Of a stretch of 64,000 nt of DNA, positions 1-8,536 are shown piece by piece. Position numbers and translations under genes: made by a program. The first letter of the stretch is position 1. Every line of letters starts with the position of its first letter. Below the pieces are notes generated by a model that was not told where the DNA came from, searched no databases, and saw nothing but the letters and a program-made list of their open reading frames with translations. Source of the stretch: JBBDYH01 sp040901795 (GTDB lineage: Bacteria; Planctomycetota; Planctomycetia; Pirellulales; JALHPA01); NCBI GenBank assembly GCA_040901795.1, contig JBBDYH010000075.1, positions 1 through 64,000 of the forward strand, read 5' to 3'.

Positions 1-2
1 CG

Positions 3-260
3 CACTTTGAGCTGGTAATGAGCAACCGCGGGTTCGAAGTGCCCAACGAAGAGTCCTACGCGGCCATCGAGGCGCCGAACGGGGAGTTGGGCTTTTACCT
101 GGTGGGCGACGGCACCGACGTGGCGTATCGCGCCCGTTGCCGGCCGCCGTCGTACATTCACTTTGCGCTATTTCCGGACTTGATCCGCGGGCACACGCTG
201 AGCGACATCGTGGCAGTGCTCGGAAGTTTGAACATCATCGCGGCGGAGTTGGACCGATGA
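3..260 (+). CDS. nuoD: NADH-quinone oxidoreductase subunit D, C-terminal part
   Basis: This reading frame is open from the window edge and encodes the last 85 or so residues of the 49-kDa subunit of complex I. The C-terminal signature is clear: EAPNGELGFYLV, then RCRPPSYIH, then a RGHTLSDIVAVLGS block that normally precedes the D-x-R terminus (here ELDR). In complete enzymes this subunit helps form the quinone pocket next to NuoB. The stop overlaps the nuoE start by four bases (ATGA), so translational coupling is likely. The 5' end lies outside the window. Confidence 0.93.
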   Translation, partial: HFELVMSNRGFEVPNEESYAAIEAPNGELGFYLVGDGTDVAYRARCRPPSYIHFALFPDLIRGHTLSDIVAVLGSLNIIAAELDR

Positions 261-748
261 TCGCAGCGCAACGAATCTTGACCGACGAGATGATAGAGGA
301 GATTACTTCCCTCTTTCCGCGCTATCCGACCAAACAGGCGGTGACGTTGCCGGCGCTGCACATTGTGAACGAGCGATTGCGGTATGTGCCGCATCAAGCG
401 GTAGTAGAGATTGCCGAACTGCTTGAGCTTGCGCCGGCCGAGGTGCAGGATACGCTGTCGTTTTATGGCATTTTTAAGCAGGACCAGCCACATGGCGCGG
501 TGCGGGCGTGGGTCTGCCGATCGATCAGTTGCGCCTTGCGCGGCGGCGAGGAAGTGCTGGCTCACTTATGTCATCAGGCGGGTATCCGTCCCAGCCAGAC
601 GACCAGCGACGGGGCGCTCACAATCGAGTTCGCCGAGTGCTTGGGCGCGTGCGAATACGCGCCGTGCATATTGGCCAACAAGACTCTGCACAAAGACATG
701 ACGACAGAGAAAGTCAATGCCTTTTTGAAGGAAGTGAACCGCATATGA
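257..748 (+). CDS. nuoE: NADH-quinone oxidoreductase subunit E
   Basis: A 163-residue thioredoxin-like ferredoxin of the complex I NADH module. The four cysteines for the N1a [2Fe-2S] cluster are present as C-x4-C (CRSISC) and C-x3-C (CLGAC, then CILAN follows). The start is the ATG that overlaps the nuoD stop. A longer upstream frame exists but would overlap nuoD by 120 bases and adds residues absent from the family. The length fits NuoE (about 160-170). The stop overlaps the next small gene by four bases. Confidence 0.95.
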   Translation: MIAAQRILTDEMIEEITSLFPRYPTKQAVTLPALHIVNERLRYVPHQAVVEIAELLELAPAEVQDTLSFYGIFKQDQPHGAVRAWVCRSISCALRGGEEVLAHLCHQAGIRPSQTTSDGALTIEFAECLGACEYAPCILANKTLHKDMTTEKVNAFLKEVNRI

Positions 749-963
749 CGATTCCCGTTGAACTGAACTCCGAGGAAATCAGGCAGCTAAAGGAACTCAC
801 CAAGCTTGATAATGAAGCCGCCGCTGTCAGTCAGGCGGCGCGTGACTATGTGCGCTTAAGGCGACTACGGGAGCTCAAGAGCGTATCGGGCAAAGTTGAC
901 TTTGAAGACAACTGGCGTGAACTCGAATCGCTCGAAGACGATGAATTGGGTTTTCCCCAGTGA
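745..963 (+). CDS. Orphan antitoxin-like small protein inside the nuo operon
   Basis: A 72-residue acidic protein whose ATG overlaps the nuoE stop (ATGA), so it is probably translated with nuoE. The pattern is a short N-terminal strand (MTIPVELNSEEI), a helical QLKELTKLDNEAAAVSQAAR segment and an acidic tail with D/E-rich ends. This resembles ribbon-helix-helix VapB-type antitoxins. No PIN-domain or RelE toxin follows; the next features are a palindromic repeat and nuoF. The family is inferred from pattern only. A small conserved planctomycete protein of another kind is possible. Confidence 0.6.
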   Translation: MTIPVELNSEEIRQLKELTKLDNEAAAVSQAARDYVRLRRLRELKSVSGKVDFEDNWRELESLEDDELGFPQ

Positions 964-966
964 TCT

Positions 967-1040
967 ATGGTCTCGTTCCCACGCTCCGCGTGGGAACGTT
1001 CGNNNNNNNNNNCTCCCCCGCAGAGCGTGGGAGCGAGAAA
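967..1040. repeat. Palindromic repeat, GTTCCC family, containing an assembly gap
   Basis: Left arm: a perfect hairpin GTTCCCACGC/GCGTGGGAAC. Right arm: CAGAGCGTGGGAGCGAGAA. Ten Ns (1003-1012) lie between them. Related multi-hairpin copies occur at 10808-10940, 27088-27113, 36983-37103 and 52940-52993. By comparison with the 120-130 bp copies, the gap probably hides more than ten bases. It occupies the space between the small antitoxin-like gene and nuoF. Confidence 0.75.
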
Positions 1041-1056
1041 GTACTCACCCTAGCAT

Positions 1057-2415
1057 ATGCCCGATTTTCAGCCCGTCCTGCTTGCCAACATCAACAAACC
1101 CGACAGCCACACGCTGCGCGTGTACGAAGCTGGCGTCGGCTATCAGGCGCTGCGCGGAGCGATCAAGGAGAAGACGCCGGCCGAAGTGATCGATATCGTC
1201 AAAGCCAGCAATCTCCGCGGCCGCGGCGGCGCCGGTTTTCCGACGGGCCTAAAGTGGACTTTTTTACCGAAGGACCACCCCGGCCCGATCTACATGTGCA
1301 TCAACGCCGATGAGAGCGAGCCGGGCACGTTCAACAATCGCATCCTGATGGAGCTCGACCCGCACCAGGTGATCGAGGGGACGATCCTCAGCAGTTACGC
1401 CACGCGAACGACGACCGCCTACATTTACCTGCGCTACGAATACCCGCTGTCGTACGAGCGGATGCAGCACGCGATTGACGAGTGCTACGCCGCCGGGCTG
1501 TTGGGCAAGAACATCCTGGGAAGCGATTTTTCGCTCGACCTGTATCTGCATCGCGGGGCCGGCGCCTATATCTGCGGTGAGGAGACCGGCCTGATCGAGA
1601 GTCTTGAGGGGAAGCGCGCCTGGCCGCGGATCAAGCCCCCCTTCCCCGCCATCGAGGGCTTGTTCCGCAAGCCAACGGTCGTGAACAACATCGAGACCGT
1701 AGCCTGTGTGACGCACATCCTGGCGCGCGGCGCGGACTGGTTCAAATCGATCGGTGTGCCGGCCGATCCCAACAACCCGCGCGACGCGGGGAGCTACGGG
1801 CCAAAGTTGTATTGCCTGAGCGGGCACGTCAACAAACCGGGTTGCTACGAAGCGCCCTTGGGGATTACCTGCCGGCAGTTGATCGACGAGTATGGCGGCG
1901 GCGTGTGGAAGGGGCGCCAAGGAAAAGCGGCGATCCCCGGCGGCATCAGCATGGGATTGTTTAGCGAACCGGAGTTCGATACGCCGCTGGATTTCGCCGC
2001 GCCAGGCAAGGTCGGCTGTCTGGGCTTGGGAACGGCGGCGGTGGTGGTGATCGATGAGACGGTGTCGATGGTCGATTTTTTGCACAACAGTTGCCGGTTC
2101 TTCCAGCACGAGAGCTGTGGCCAGTGCACGCCTTGCCGTGAAGGAACAGCATGGGCGCTGGCGATGCTTGATCGCATCCGCGCCGGCAAGGGGCGGCTCA
2201 AGGATTTGGATTTACTTCTCGAGATTGGCGATACGATTGGGATCATTCCCGGCACGACGATCTGCGGTCTGGCGGACGGCGCGGCGTGGCCGATCAAAAA
2301 CGCGATCCGCAAGTTCCGCGATGAGTTTGAAGACTACATCAAGCGCACCAACGCAACTGGCTACATGGCGACAGAGCCCGTGCCGGCGTTGGCACAATTG
2401 GTGGGGGCGCATTGA
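1057..2415 (+). CDS. nuoF: NADH-quinone oxidoreductase subunit F
   Basis: The 452-residue NADH- and FMN-binding subunit that takes hydride from NADH. The glycine-rich nucleotide motif GRGGAGFPTGLKW is near residue 50, and the ICGEETGLIESLEG FMN/NADH motif is around residue 170. The N3 [4Fe-4S] ligands follow as ESCGQCTPCREG plus a distal TTICGLADG cysteine. The length is normal. It starts 17 bases after the repeat element, and the ATG has no strong Shine-Dalgarno sequence. The operon order E-F-G is kept, although small genes are inserted on both sides. Confidence 0.96.
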   Translation: MPDFQPVLLANINKPDSHTLRVYEAGVGYQALRGAIKEKTPAEVIDIVKASNLRGRGGAGFPTGLKWTFLPKDHPGPIYMCINADESEPGTFNNRILMELDPHQVIEGTILSSYATRTTTAYIYLRYEYPLSYERMQHAIDECYAAGLLGKNILGSDFSLDLYLHRGAGAYICGEETGLIESLEGKRAWPRIKPPFPAIEGLFRKPTVVNNIETVACVTHILARGADWFKSIGVPADPNNPRDAGSYGPKLYCLSGHVNKPGCYEAPLGITCRQLIDEYGGGVWKGRQGKAAIPGGISMGLFSEPEFDTPLDFAAPGKVGCLGLGTAAVVVIDETVSMVDFLHNSCRFFQHESCGQCTPCREGTAWALAMLDRIRAGKGRLKDLDLLLEIGDTIGIIPGTTICGLADGAAWPIKNAIRKFRDEFEDYIKRTNATGYMATEPVPALAQLVGAH

Positions 2416-2446
2416 ACGATGGTTGTTCGGTCGGCGGTTAATTGTT

Positions 2447-3160
2447 ATGTCGAGTAGTTCATTCACCTATCTCGAGTCATCCGCATTCGTCACTCGGATG
2501 CAGGGACTGCTTCAAATGGTTGACGATATTGCCCAAGGCAGGGATCTTACCTTGCGCATACTTCGTGAAGAGGCAGAGAAGCTAGGCATACCTTTGGTCG
2601 CAGTCGGCGGCGTCGCGGTTATCCGGCATGGCTACGAACGTACCACGACGGATCGAGACGTGCTGGTGAGCTACAAGCACGCCAAACGACTTGGCGAACA
2701 CCTGTGGGATCATCCGGATTGGGAGCGGCTGGAGATCCGGGAATACGCATTTGTCTTTCGGCCAACAGGAATCCGCGTCGATTTTCTCGTGGGCCGGGAC
2801 TTAATGACGCTGGGACAGCCGTATTACTTTCCTGAGCCACACGAAGTGGAACAATCGAAGCCGGTCGAGCAGATCCCTGTCATTGGCTTGCACGACCTGT
2901 TGTACTTCAAGCTTTTGGCTGGTCGTCTGCAAGACCTGGCCGACATTATGCAATTGGTCAAATTGCACCTCGACGAGATCGAACCCGATCGAGTGCTGTC
3001 CAAGCTTGATCCCCTGGACGAAGACCGCAAGATGAAGTTCCTCGAAATCCTCGCCGACGCCCCAAACGAGATTGCAAACGAGCGCCGCTTGGGACAAGGC
3101 ATTACCTTCACCAAGGAACAAGACCAATATCGGCCCAAACGCAGTAAGGACGAAGCGTAG
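2447..3160 (+). CDS. Nucleotidyltransferase-like protein inserted between nuoF and nuoG
   Basis: 237 residues. The segment VAVGGVAVIRHGYERTTTDR followed by D-V-L matches the nucleotidyltransferase-fold pattern hGG-x(9-13)-D-x-[DV], as in AbiEii or minimal-nucleotidyltransferase toxins and uncharacterised NTase-like proteins. The second acidic residue is weak (DRDVLV), so activity is uncertain. The ATG at 2447 lies 31 bases after nuoF. The frame extends upstream inside nuoF, but that part is a shadow. It has no complex I role I can name and looks like cargo in the operon. Substrate unknown. Confidence 0.72.
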   Translation: MSSSSFTYLESSAFVTRMQGLLQMVDDIAQGRDLTLRILREEAEKLGIPLVAVGGVAVIRHGYERTTTDRDVLVSYKHAKRLGEHLWDHPDWERLEIREYAFVFRPTGIRVDFLVGRDLMTLGQPYYFPEPHEVEQSKPVEQIPVIGLHDLLYFKLLAGRLQDLADIMQLVKLHLDEIEPDRVLSKLDPLDEDRKMKFLEILADAPNEIANERRLGQGITFTKEQDQYRPKRSKDEA

Positions 3161-3229
3161 GACTTGTTCTTCGCAGCAGCGAAGCTCCATTCCGCATTCC
3201 CCATTCCCTCATTCCCCATTACTTATTCG

Positions 3230-4861
3230 ATGGCCCTAGTCATCATCGACGGAACGGAAATCGAAGTCGCCGATCACGAGCGACTCAACGGCATTCAGGC
3301 CGCGCGCCGCGTGGGCGTGGAGATACCGCACTACTGTTGGCACCCTGGGCTGACGGTCGTAGCGAGCTGCCGCATGTGCCTGGTCGAGACCGGCACTCGC
3401 GCGGCCGACGGCAAGCTCAGCATGTTGCCCAAGCTCGTGCCCGCCTGCCAGACGCCCGCCAAGGACGGCACAGTGTTCGTCACCAACAGCGAGAAGGTGC
3501 AGCAGGCCCGCGCGATGGTCGAAGAAGACCTGTTGATCGACCACCCGATCGATTGTCCGATTTGTGACAAGGCGGGCGAGTGCCTGCTTCAGGACTACCA
3601 CTTTGAGCACGGCCAGGGGGAGCGGCGGGCGGACCTCAAGCCGTTCACCAGCCGCCGCCGCGAAATGGGGCCGACGGTGACCTTGTTCGTCGATCGCTGC
3701 GTGATGTGCAGCCGTTGCGTGCGGTTCACGCGCGAGATCAGCGGCGATGCCGAGTTGATGGTGATCAACCGCGGCAGCCACGAAGAGATCGACGTGTTTC
3801 CCGGCTATCCACTCGACAACAAGCTGTCGGGCAACGTGGTCGACCTCTGCCCCGTCGGGGCGCTGGGCGACAAGGATTTTCTCTACAAGCAGCGTGTCTG
3901 GTTCATGAAGAAGCACGAGGGGGTGTGCGCCTCGTGCTCGACGGGGTGTTCGGTCTGGATCGAAGAGAATCAGGATGCGGTGTACCGATTAAAGCCGCGC
4001 GAAAACCCGTTGATTAACCAGTGGTGGATGTGTGACGAAGGGCGCTACAGCTACGGCTATATTCATAGTCAAGAGCGACGGCTTGAGCCAAGGCGCCGCG
4101 AGGCAGGCGGTTATATCAACCTCGAGTGGCCCGCGGCGCCGCGGGAGCTGGAGTCGCGGCTACGCGAGGTCGTCGGCGGTGAGAACGGTGGCCGTTTGGC
4201 GATCGTCGTATCGCCGTACCAGACGGTCGAAGAAGCATATCTGCTGTGCAAGCTGGCCCGCGAGATTGATTCGAACGCTGCTTTGGCGATGGGCCCCGTG
4301 CCGGTGATCGGCGAAGATGAGCGGTTCAAGAACGGTTTTGTGATCCATGCCGAAAAGTGCCCCAATCGCAAAGGCGTGGAGGCAGTCGTCGCTCATTTTG
4401 GCGACGGCGTCAAGTTGTGGGACGATTTCCTCGCGGAGCTCGAAGCTGGTGGTTTCGCGGCGGTGTGGGTGGCGGCCGGCTATCGGATGCCGTGGATCGA
4501 TGAGGCCACTGCGGCGCGGTTCGATGGCGTTGAGCTTCTAATCGTTCAGGACCTGTTCGACTCGCCGCTGTGGCAACGAGCCACCTACCAGCTTCCTGGC
4601 GGAGGATACGCCGAACGATCGGGCTCGTATGTCAATTACCAAGACCGCCTGCAGTTTTTCAAATGGGCGGTTCGTCCACCGGCCGGCGCGAAGGTCGAAG
4701 GGTATTTGTACTGGCAGATGCTCGGCATGCGCGGGCTGTATAACGCCCGTCACGTGCTCAACGAGGTGGCCGGCGAAATCCCATACTTTGCCGTGGCGAT
4801 GGACCCGGTGCCGCCGACGGGAGTCGATTTGAAGATTAATTTGCTGGCGGCGGCGACATGA
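3230..4861 (+). CDS. nuoG: NADH-quinone oxidoreductase subunit G, short form
   Basis: 543 residues. An N-terminal [2Fe-2S] ferredoxin domain carries CWHPGLTVVASCRMC. Next is the His/Cys cluster region with CPICDKAGECLLQDY, then the two ferredoxin-like motifs DRCVMCSRCVRF and VVDLCPVGAL, then the molybdopterin-oxidoreductase-type motif CASCSTGCSVW. The rest of the molybdopterin-like domain is much shorter than in the roughly 900-residue E. coli protein. The ATG at 3230 follows a CATTCC-rich repeat tract. The gene carries electrons from NuoF/E towards NuoI. Confidence 0.94.
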   Translation: MALVIIDGTEIEVADHERLNGIQAARRVGVEIPHYCWHPGLTVVASCRMCLVETGTRAADGKLSMLPKLVPACQTPAKDGTVFVTNSEKVQQARAMVEEDLLIDHPIDCPICDKAGECLLQDYHFEHGQGERRADLKPFTSRRREMGPTVTLFVDRCVMCSRCVRFTREISGDAELMVINRGSHEEIDVFPGYPLDNKLSGNVVDLCPVGALGDKDFLYKQRVWFMKKHEGVCASCSTGCSVWIEENQDAVYRLKPRENPLINQWWMCDEGRYSYGYIHSQERRLEPRRREAGGYINLEWPAAPRELESRLREVVGGENGGRLAIVVSPYQTVEEAYLLCKLAREIDSNAALAMGPVPVIGEDERFKNGFVIHAEKCPNRKGVEAVVAHFGDGVKLWDDFLAELEAGGFAAVWVAAGYRMPWIDEATAARFDGVELLIVQDLFDSPLWQRATYQLPGGGYAERSGSYVNYQDRLQFFKWAVRPPAGAKVEGYLYWQMLGMRGLYNARHVLNEVAGEIPYFAVAMDPVPPTGVDLKINLLAAAT

Positions 4862-4910
4862 CTCGTTGAATGGCACCCCACGTGGGCCTCGCGGACTCGG
4901 CCCACCCTAC

Positions 4911-4944
4911 CACCTGCACAGCCTGAAGGCTGAACTCCAACTCT
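4911..4944. repeat. Partial copy of the AACTCCAACT repeat family
   Basis: A half element (CAGCCTGAAGGCTGAACTCC...) related to full copies at 7006-7058 and 20334-20413. It sits 20 bases before the nuoH start. The preceding 50 bases (GTGGGCC...GGCCCAC) form another small inverted repeat. Confidence 0.6.
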
Positions 4945-4963
4945 GACCACTGACCACCTTTCC

Positions 4964-6193
4964 ATGTCGACCGCTGAGATCATCATCGTCCTGATCAAAA
5001 TCGCCGTGCTCCTCGGCGGCCTGATGACCGCGGCGGCGTATTTTGTGCTTCTCGAGCGTTGGATGGCGGCGTGGGTGCAGGACCGTCTGGGACCAAACCG
5101 CGTCGGCATTCCACTGACGAACATTCGCATGTTCGGCCTTGGTCAGCCGCTGGCCGATGGGTTGAAGTTCATTTTCAAGGAGGAGTACACGCCCGCGCAC
5201 GTCAACAAGGCGCTGTACCTGCTGGCGCCCATTGTAATCCTGACGTCAGCGCTGGCGATCTTTGCGGTGATTCCGTTTGGCAGCGTGGTGCCGGGTGAGC
5301 GGTTTGGCCTCGACGAGCCGATCGAGCTCGTGGTCGCACCGGGCGTCGACGTCGGCATGATCTACGTCTTCGCCCTCTCCAGCATCGCCGTCTACGGCGT
5401 GATTCTCGGCGGCTGGGCGAGCAACAACAAATACAGCTTTCTGGGCGGGCTGCGGAGCAGCGCCCAGTTGATTGCGTATGAGATTCCACTCGGGCTCGGC
5501 ATTCTGGGCGTCATCCTGCTGAACGGCTCGTTACGGCTCGACACGATCATTGGCGAACAGGCCCAAACGGGGTTTTGGAACGCGCTGGTGCAGCCGCTAG
5601 GTTTCTTCGTATTCGTCGTCGCGGCGTTTGCCGAGTCGGCGCGGCTGCCGTTCGACTTGCCCGAGGCGGAACAGGAGTTGATCGGCGGGTATCACACCGA
5701 GTATGCCGGCATGAAGCTGCTGTTGTTCCTGATCGCCGAGTTTTTGCACATGATTACGGCGTCGTTTTTGATCGTGATCCTGTTCTTTGGCGGCTGGCAT
5801 TTGTGGGGCGTGACAGGGTCGGGCGAAGACATTACGTGGCTGACGGCGTTGCTGCGGATCGCTGTGCTTGGTCTGAAGATCGTGCTCGTGATCCTGTTTT
5901 TCATGCTCGTCCGCTGGAGCTGGCCGCGGTTTCGCTTCGATCAGCTCATGTCGCTGGCTTGGAAAGTCATGCTGCCCTTGGGCCTGGTCAATTTGGTCAC
6001 GATGGCTGTGCTGGTTGAGCTGCGCGAGCAGGAGGTGATCGCGTCTGAAAGGATGTGGCCGATCGTGGCGATCAGTTGGGGAGTGACGCTGGTCGCCTGG
6101 CTGGTGGCCGGCATCCTGGCGCCGCTTTCGAGCGACAACCGCCCGCGCCGCTCCCTCGGCCCCCTAGACGCCGAGCGGCAGCTTAGCGGATAA
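4964..6193 (+). CDS. nuoH: NADH-quinone oxidoreductase subunit H
   Basis: A 409-residue membrane subunit with about eight or nine helices, at the junction with the quinone-binding peripheral arm. Family motifs are seen: ERWMAAWVQDRLGPNRVG near residue 30, GWASNNKYSFLGGLRSSAQ near 145, and FAESARLPFDLPEAEQELI with GYHTEY near 225. The length is slightly above the usual 320-350 because of a C-terminal extra helix and tail. The ATG at 4964 follows repeat DNA and lacks a clear ribosome-binding site. Confidence 0.95.
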   Translation: MSTAEIIIVLIKIAVLLGGLMTAAAYFVLLERWMAAWVQDRLGPNRVGIPLTNIRMFGLGQPLADGLKFIFKEEYTPAHVNKALYLLAPIVILTSALAIFAVIPFGSVVPGERFGLDEPIELVVAPGVDVGMIYVFALSSIAVYGVILGGWASNNKYSFLGGLRSSAQLIAYEIPLGLGILGVILLNGSLRLDTIIGEQAQTGFWNALVQPLGFFVFVVAAFAESARLPFDLPEAEQELIGGYHTEYAGMKLLLFLIAEFLHMITASFLIVILFFGGWHLWGVTGSGEDITWLTALLRIAVLGLKIVLVILFFMLVRWSWPRFRFDQLMSLAWKVMLPLGLVNLVTMAVLVELREQEVIASERMWPIVAISWGVTLVAWLVAGILAPLSSDNRPRRSLGPLDAERQLSG

Positions 6194-6251
6194 CAAGCCA
6201 CTTGCAGGACTGCCTTTGAGTAACCTGACTAGAACACGACTGAAATTATTT

Positions 6252-6414
6252 AGCCACAGATGAACACGGATGAACACAGATCAAATGTTAGTGGGCCGCG
6301 AATCCACGCGAATGGACGCGAATCAATCAAATGGCCATTGGCGTCCATACGCGACAATTCGCGGCTAACATTCCGCTGCCGTATCTGTGTTCATCTGTGT
6401 TTATCTGTGGCTGA
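6252..6414. repeat. Long nested inverted repeat (CATCTGTG family)
   Basis: Outer arms: AGCCACAGATGAACAC (left) and GTTTATCTGTGGCTGA (right). Inner arms: GTGGGCCGCGAATCC with GCGAATGGACGCGAAT, and GCGTCCATACGCGAC with AATTCGCGGCTAACAT. The 163 bp unit fills the nuoH-nuoI gap and can fold into one long stem. Any upstream extension of nuoI would be translated from this repeat and is rejected. Confidence 0.8.
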
Positions 6415-6440
6415 TTTCCAATGATTCCCGGCGGTCCGAA

Positions 6441-6983
6441 ATGAACGCGAACGATCCTGATATTCTGTGGCTCGAAGAACCGCAGCTTGGCCTGGCAGGC
6501 AAGATGTACCTGCCGCTGTTCGTGCAGGGGCTGACGACGACAATGCGGCACTTGTTCAGTCCCAAAGTGACGGTCAGCTTTCCGGAAGAGCGCCCAGTCA
6601 TCGGCAACCCGCTGATCTACCGCGGCGTCCACCGCCTGAATAAGGATGAGCAAGGCCGCGTGAAATGCGTGGCGTGCTTCCTCTGCGCGACGGCGTGTCC
6701 GGCGCACTGCATCGACATCGTCGGCGTCGAGAGCCCTTGGCCCGATCGGGAGAAATATCCCGAAAGCTTCACGATCGACGAGTTGCGGTGCATCTTCTGC
6801 GGCATGTGTGAGGAAGCCTGCCCGGTCGATGCCATCGAGCTGACCAGCTTTATGGATCTCACCGGCCGCAGCCGTGAAGAGATGATCTTTGACAAGGAGA
6901 AGCTGTTGAGCGTCTATGACATGACGAAGGGCACCGAGCCCATGCAGTCGCGTGAGATGGGCGTCGATGCGCCGAGTAAGTGA
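6441..6983 (+). CDS. nuoI: NADH-quinone oxidoreductase subunit I
   Basis: A 180-residue ferredoxin-type subunit carrying clusters N6a and N6b. Two complete motifs are visible: CVACFLCATACP near residue 75 and CIFCGMCEEACP near residue 117. The chosen ATG at 6441 lies just after the inverted repeat. The upstream in-frame ATG at 6387 is inside that repeat and would add a hydrophobic 18-residue artefact. It passes electrons from NuoG to NuoB. Confidence 0.95.
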   Translation: MNANDPDILWLEEPQLGLAGKMYLPLFVQGLTTTMRHLFSPKVTVSFPEERPVIGNPLIYRGVHRLNKDEQGRVKCVACFLCATACPAHCIDIVGVESPWPDREKYPESFTIDELRCIFCGMCEEACPVDAIELTSFMDLTGRSREEMIFDKEKLLSVYDMTKGTEPMQSREMGVDAPSK

Positions 6984-7005
6984 GGATTCGGGATTCAGGG
7001 TTCAG

Positions 7006-7058
7006 TTGGAGTTCAGCCTTTAGGCTGTGCGGACAAGCTAAAGCTTGAACTCCAACTC
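7006..7058. repeat. AACTCCAACT-family palindrome
   Basis: TTGGAGTTCAGCCTTTAGGCTG and its partner AGCTAAAGCTTGAACTCCAA form an inverted repeat about 50 bp long. Relatives are at 4911-4944, 20334-20413, 27581-27622 and 54531-54555. It occupies the nuoI-nuoJ gap and ends 14 bases before the nuoJ ATG. Confidence 0.8.
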
Positions 7059-7072
7059 AGGGTTCAACAACG

Positions 7073-8086
7073 ATGAGTGACCCGCAAATCTATACCGGCG
7101 CGTTGGCAATGGTCCTGGCCGCTGTCGGCATGTGGCTGATGTTGCCACGCGGCGATCGACCAGGCCGGCTGTTGGGCGCGGTGATCGGCATCGCCAGCCT
7201 GGTGCTGTTCGGCGCGCTGGGCGCGCGGATGGGAACTACGGGCAGCGAGATCGCGTTTGCTACGCTCGCCGCCGTCACGATCATCGCCGCCGCCGCCACG
7301 GTCACATTTCGCAGCCCAGTCTATTGTGCGCTGTGGTTCGCGTTGTCGTTATTGGGGACGGCCGGGTTGTTCCTGATGCAGGGCGCGCAGTTTCTCGGCG
7401 TGGCGACGATCGTCGTCTATGCCGGCGCAATCCTGGTGACGTTCCTGTTCGTGCTGATGCTCGCGCAGCCGGGGGGCCAGGCCTACTACGACCGCGTGAG
7501 TTGGGAAGGTATGTTCGCCGCTACCACGGGGGCGGTGATCGTCGGGTTTCTCACCATGACCGTCGTCCGAGTACTCAATCCGTACGTCGATCAGGAGTTT
7601 GTCGCGGCGCTGGCAACCTTTCAACCCGAGGAAAGCGGCGGGCTCGAAGCCGCGCACGTGCATCGGGCACGGCTGATGGCCGGCGACGACGGTCTCTGGA
7701 CGATGAGCGTTGAGCTCTCCGACGACGCGCCCGTCCTCACGCTTGCCGACCAGGACCGGCTGAAGACGCACCTGCGGAACACACTGCCCGCGCTTCAAGA
7801 GAACGAGGTGAGCGAGGCGGACTTTGAGCTCGTCGTCACGTCGGCTCACGGCGCCTTGCTGGGCGATGCAGCGGCGGATCGAGCGGCGGATGGCAGCGTA
7901 CTGGCCGACCAGCACGTCGCCACGCTCGGCGCCCAGTTATTCAGCCAACACCTGATCGCAATCGAAATCGCTGGCACGCTGCTGTTAGTGGCCCTCGTGG
8001 GCGCCATCGCCATCGTCAATCATGAGCGTCCGCTGCGGCAGGCATTTCCGCGCGAAGCGGCCGCGAGCAAACCGGGGAGGAGTTGA
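7073..8086 (+). CDS. nuoJ: NADH-quinone oxidoreductase subunit J, enlarged
   Basis: 337 residues, against about 165-210 in most bacteria. Helices 1-4 are recognisable (VYAGAILVTFLFVLMLAQPG is the TM3 signature near residue 125). The last helix IAIEIAGTLLLVALVGAIAI lies near residue 305. Between TM4 and TM5 is a hydrophilic insertion of about 120 residues (roughly 185-295), rich in acidic residues and His. The NuoJ core supports the pi-bulge helix next to the proton pathway. The inserted loop is unusual and has no motif I recognise. Confidence 0.93.
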   Translation: MSDPQIYTGALAMVLAAVGMWLMLPRGDRPGRLLGAVIGIASLVLFGALGARMGTTGSEIAFATLAAVTIIAAAATVTFRSPVYCALWFALSLLGTAGLFLMQGAQFLGVATIVVYAGAILVTFLFVLMLAQPGGQAYYDRVSWEGMFAATTGAVIVGFLTMTVVRVLNPYVDQEFVAALATFQPEESGGLEAAHVHRARLMAGDDGLWTMSVELSDDAPVLTLADQDRLKTHLRNTLPALQENEVSEADFELVVTSAHGALLGDAAADRAADGSVLADQHVATLGAQLFSQHLIAIEIAGTLLLVALVGAIAIVNHERPLRQAFPREAAASKPGRS

Positions 8087-8092
8087 TCGAGC

Positions 8093-8536
8093 ATGTCGGA
8101 GATCGCTTTCCTCAACAACTCGCTGTTGGTCGGCGCTTTGCTGTTCGGCCTCGGGCTGGTGGGTTTTTTGAGCCGGCGGAACATGATCGTGATGTTCTTG
8201 TGCGCCGAGATGATGCTGCAAGGCGTCTCGGTCAGTCTGGTCGCCTGGGGACGGTACCACAACGACTGGGGCGGTCAGGCGTTGGTGATTTTTATCCTCA
8301 CCATTGCGGCCTGCGAAGCGGGGATTGCGCTGGCCTTGGTGCTGATGTTGTTCCAGCGCAGCGGCCGGCTTGACATCGCCGCCTGGCACGAGCTGCGCGA
8401 AGAGAACCTGCCACCTTATGCCGATCACGAGGTGCTGGAGGAGCGCGAACCCCCTCGGCCGTGGCCGAAACTTACGCCTTCCGGAATCGAGCCGGCCAAG
8501 GACGAAGAACAGCTTCGGCATCGGGAACACGTGTAG
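8093..8536 (+). CDS. nuoK: NADH-quinone oxidoreductase subunit K with C-terminal extension
   Basis: 147 residues. The first 100 form the usual three-helix subunit, with the conserved glutamates in helices two and three (FLCAEMMLQGV and AACEAGIALALVL). The last 45 residues are a charged, Pro/Glu-rich tail not found in the standard 100-residue protein. The ATG is six bases after nuoJ. The subunit forms part of the proton-translocating membrane arm with NuoJ and NuoA. Confidence 0.94.
   Translation: MSEIAFLNNSLLVGALLFGLGLVGFLSRRNMIVMFLCAEMMLQGVSVSLVAWGRYHNDWGGQALVIFILTIAACEAGIALALVLMLFQRSGRLDIAAWHELREENLPPYADHEVLEEREPPRPWPKLTPSGIEPAKDEEQLRHREHV

Noticed and set aside
6387..6440. Upstream extension of nuoI from the ATG at 6387
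   Set aside because: The added residues come from the right arm of the 6252-6414 inverted repeat and are absent from NuoI; the ATG at 6441 is sufficient.
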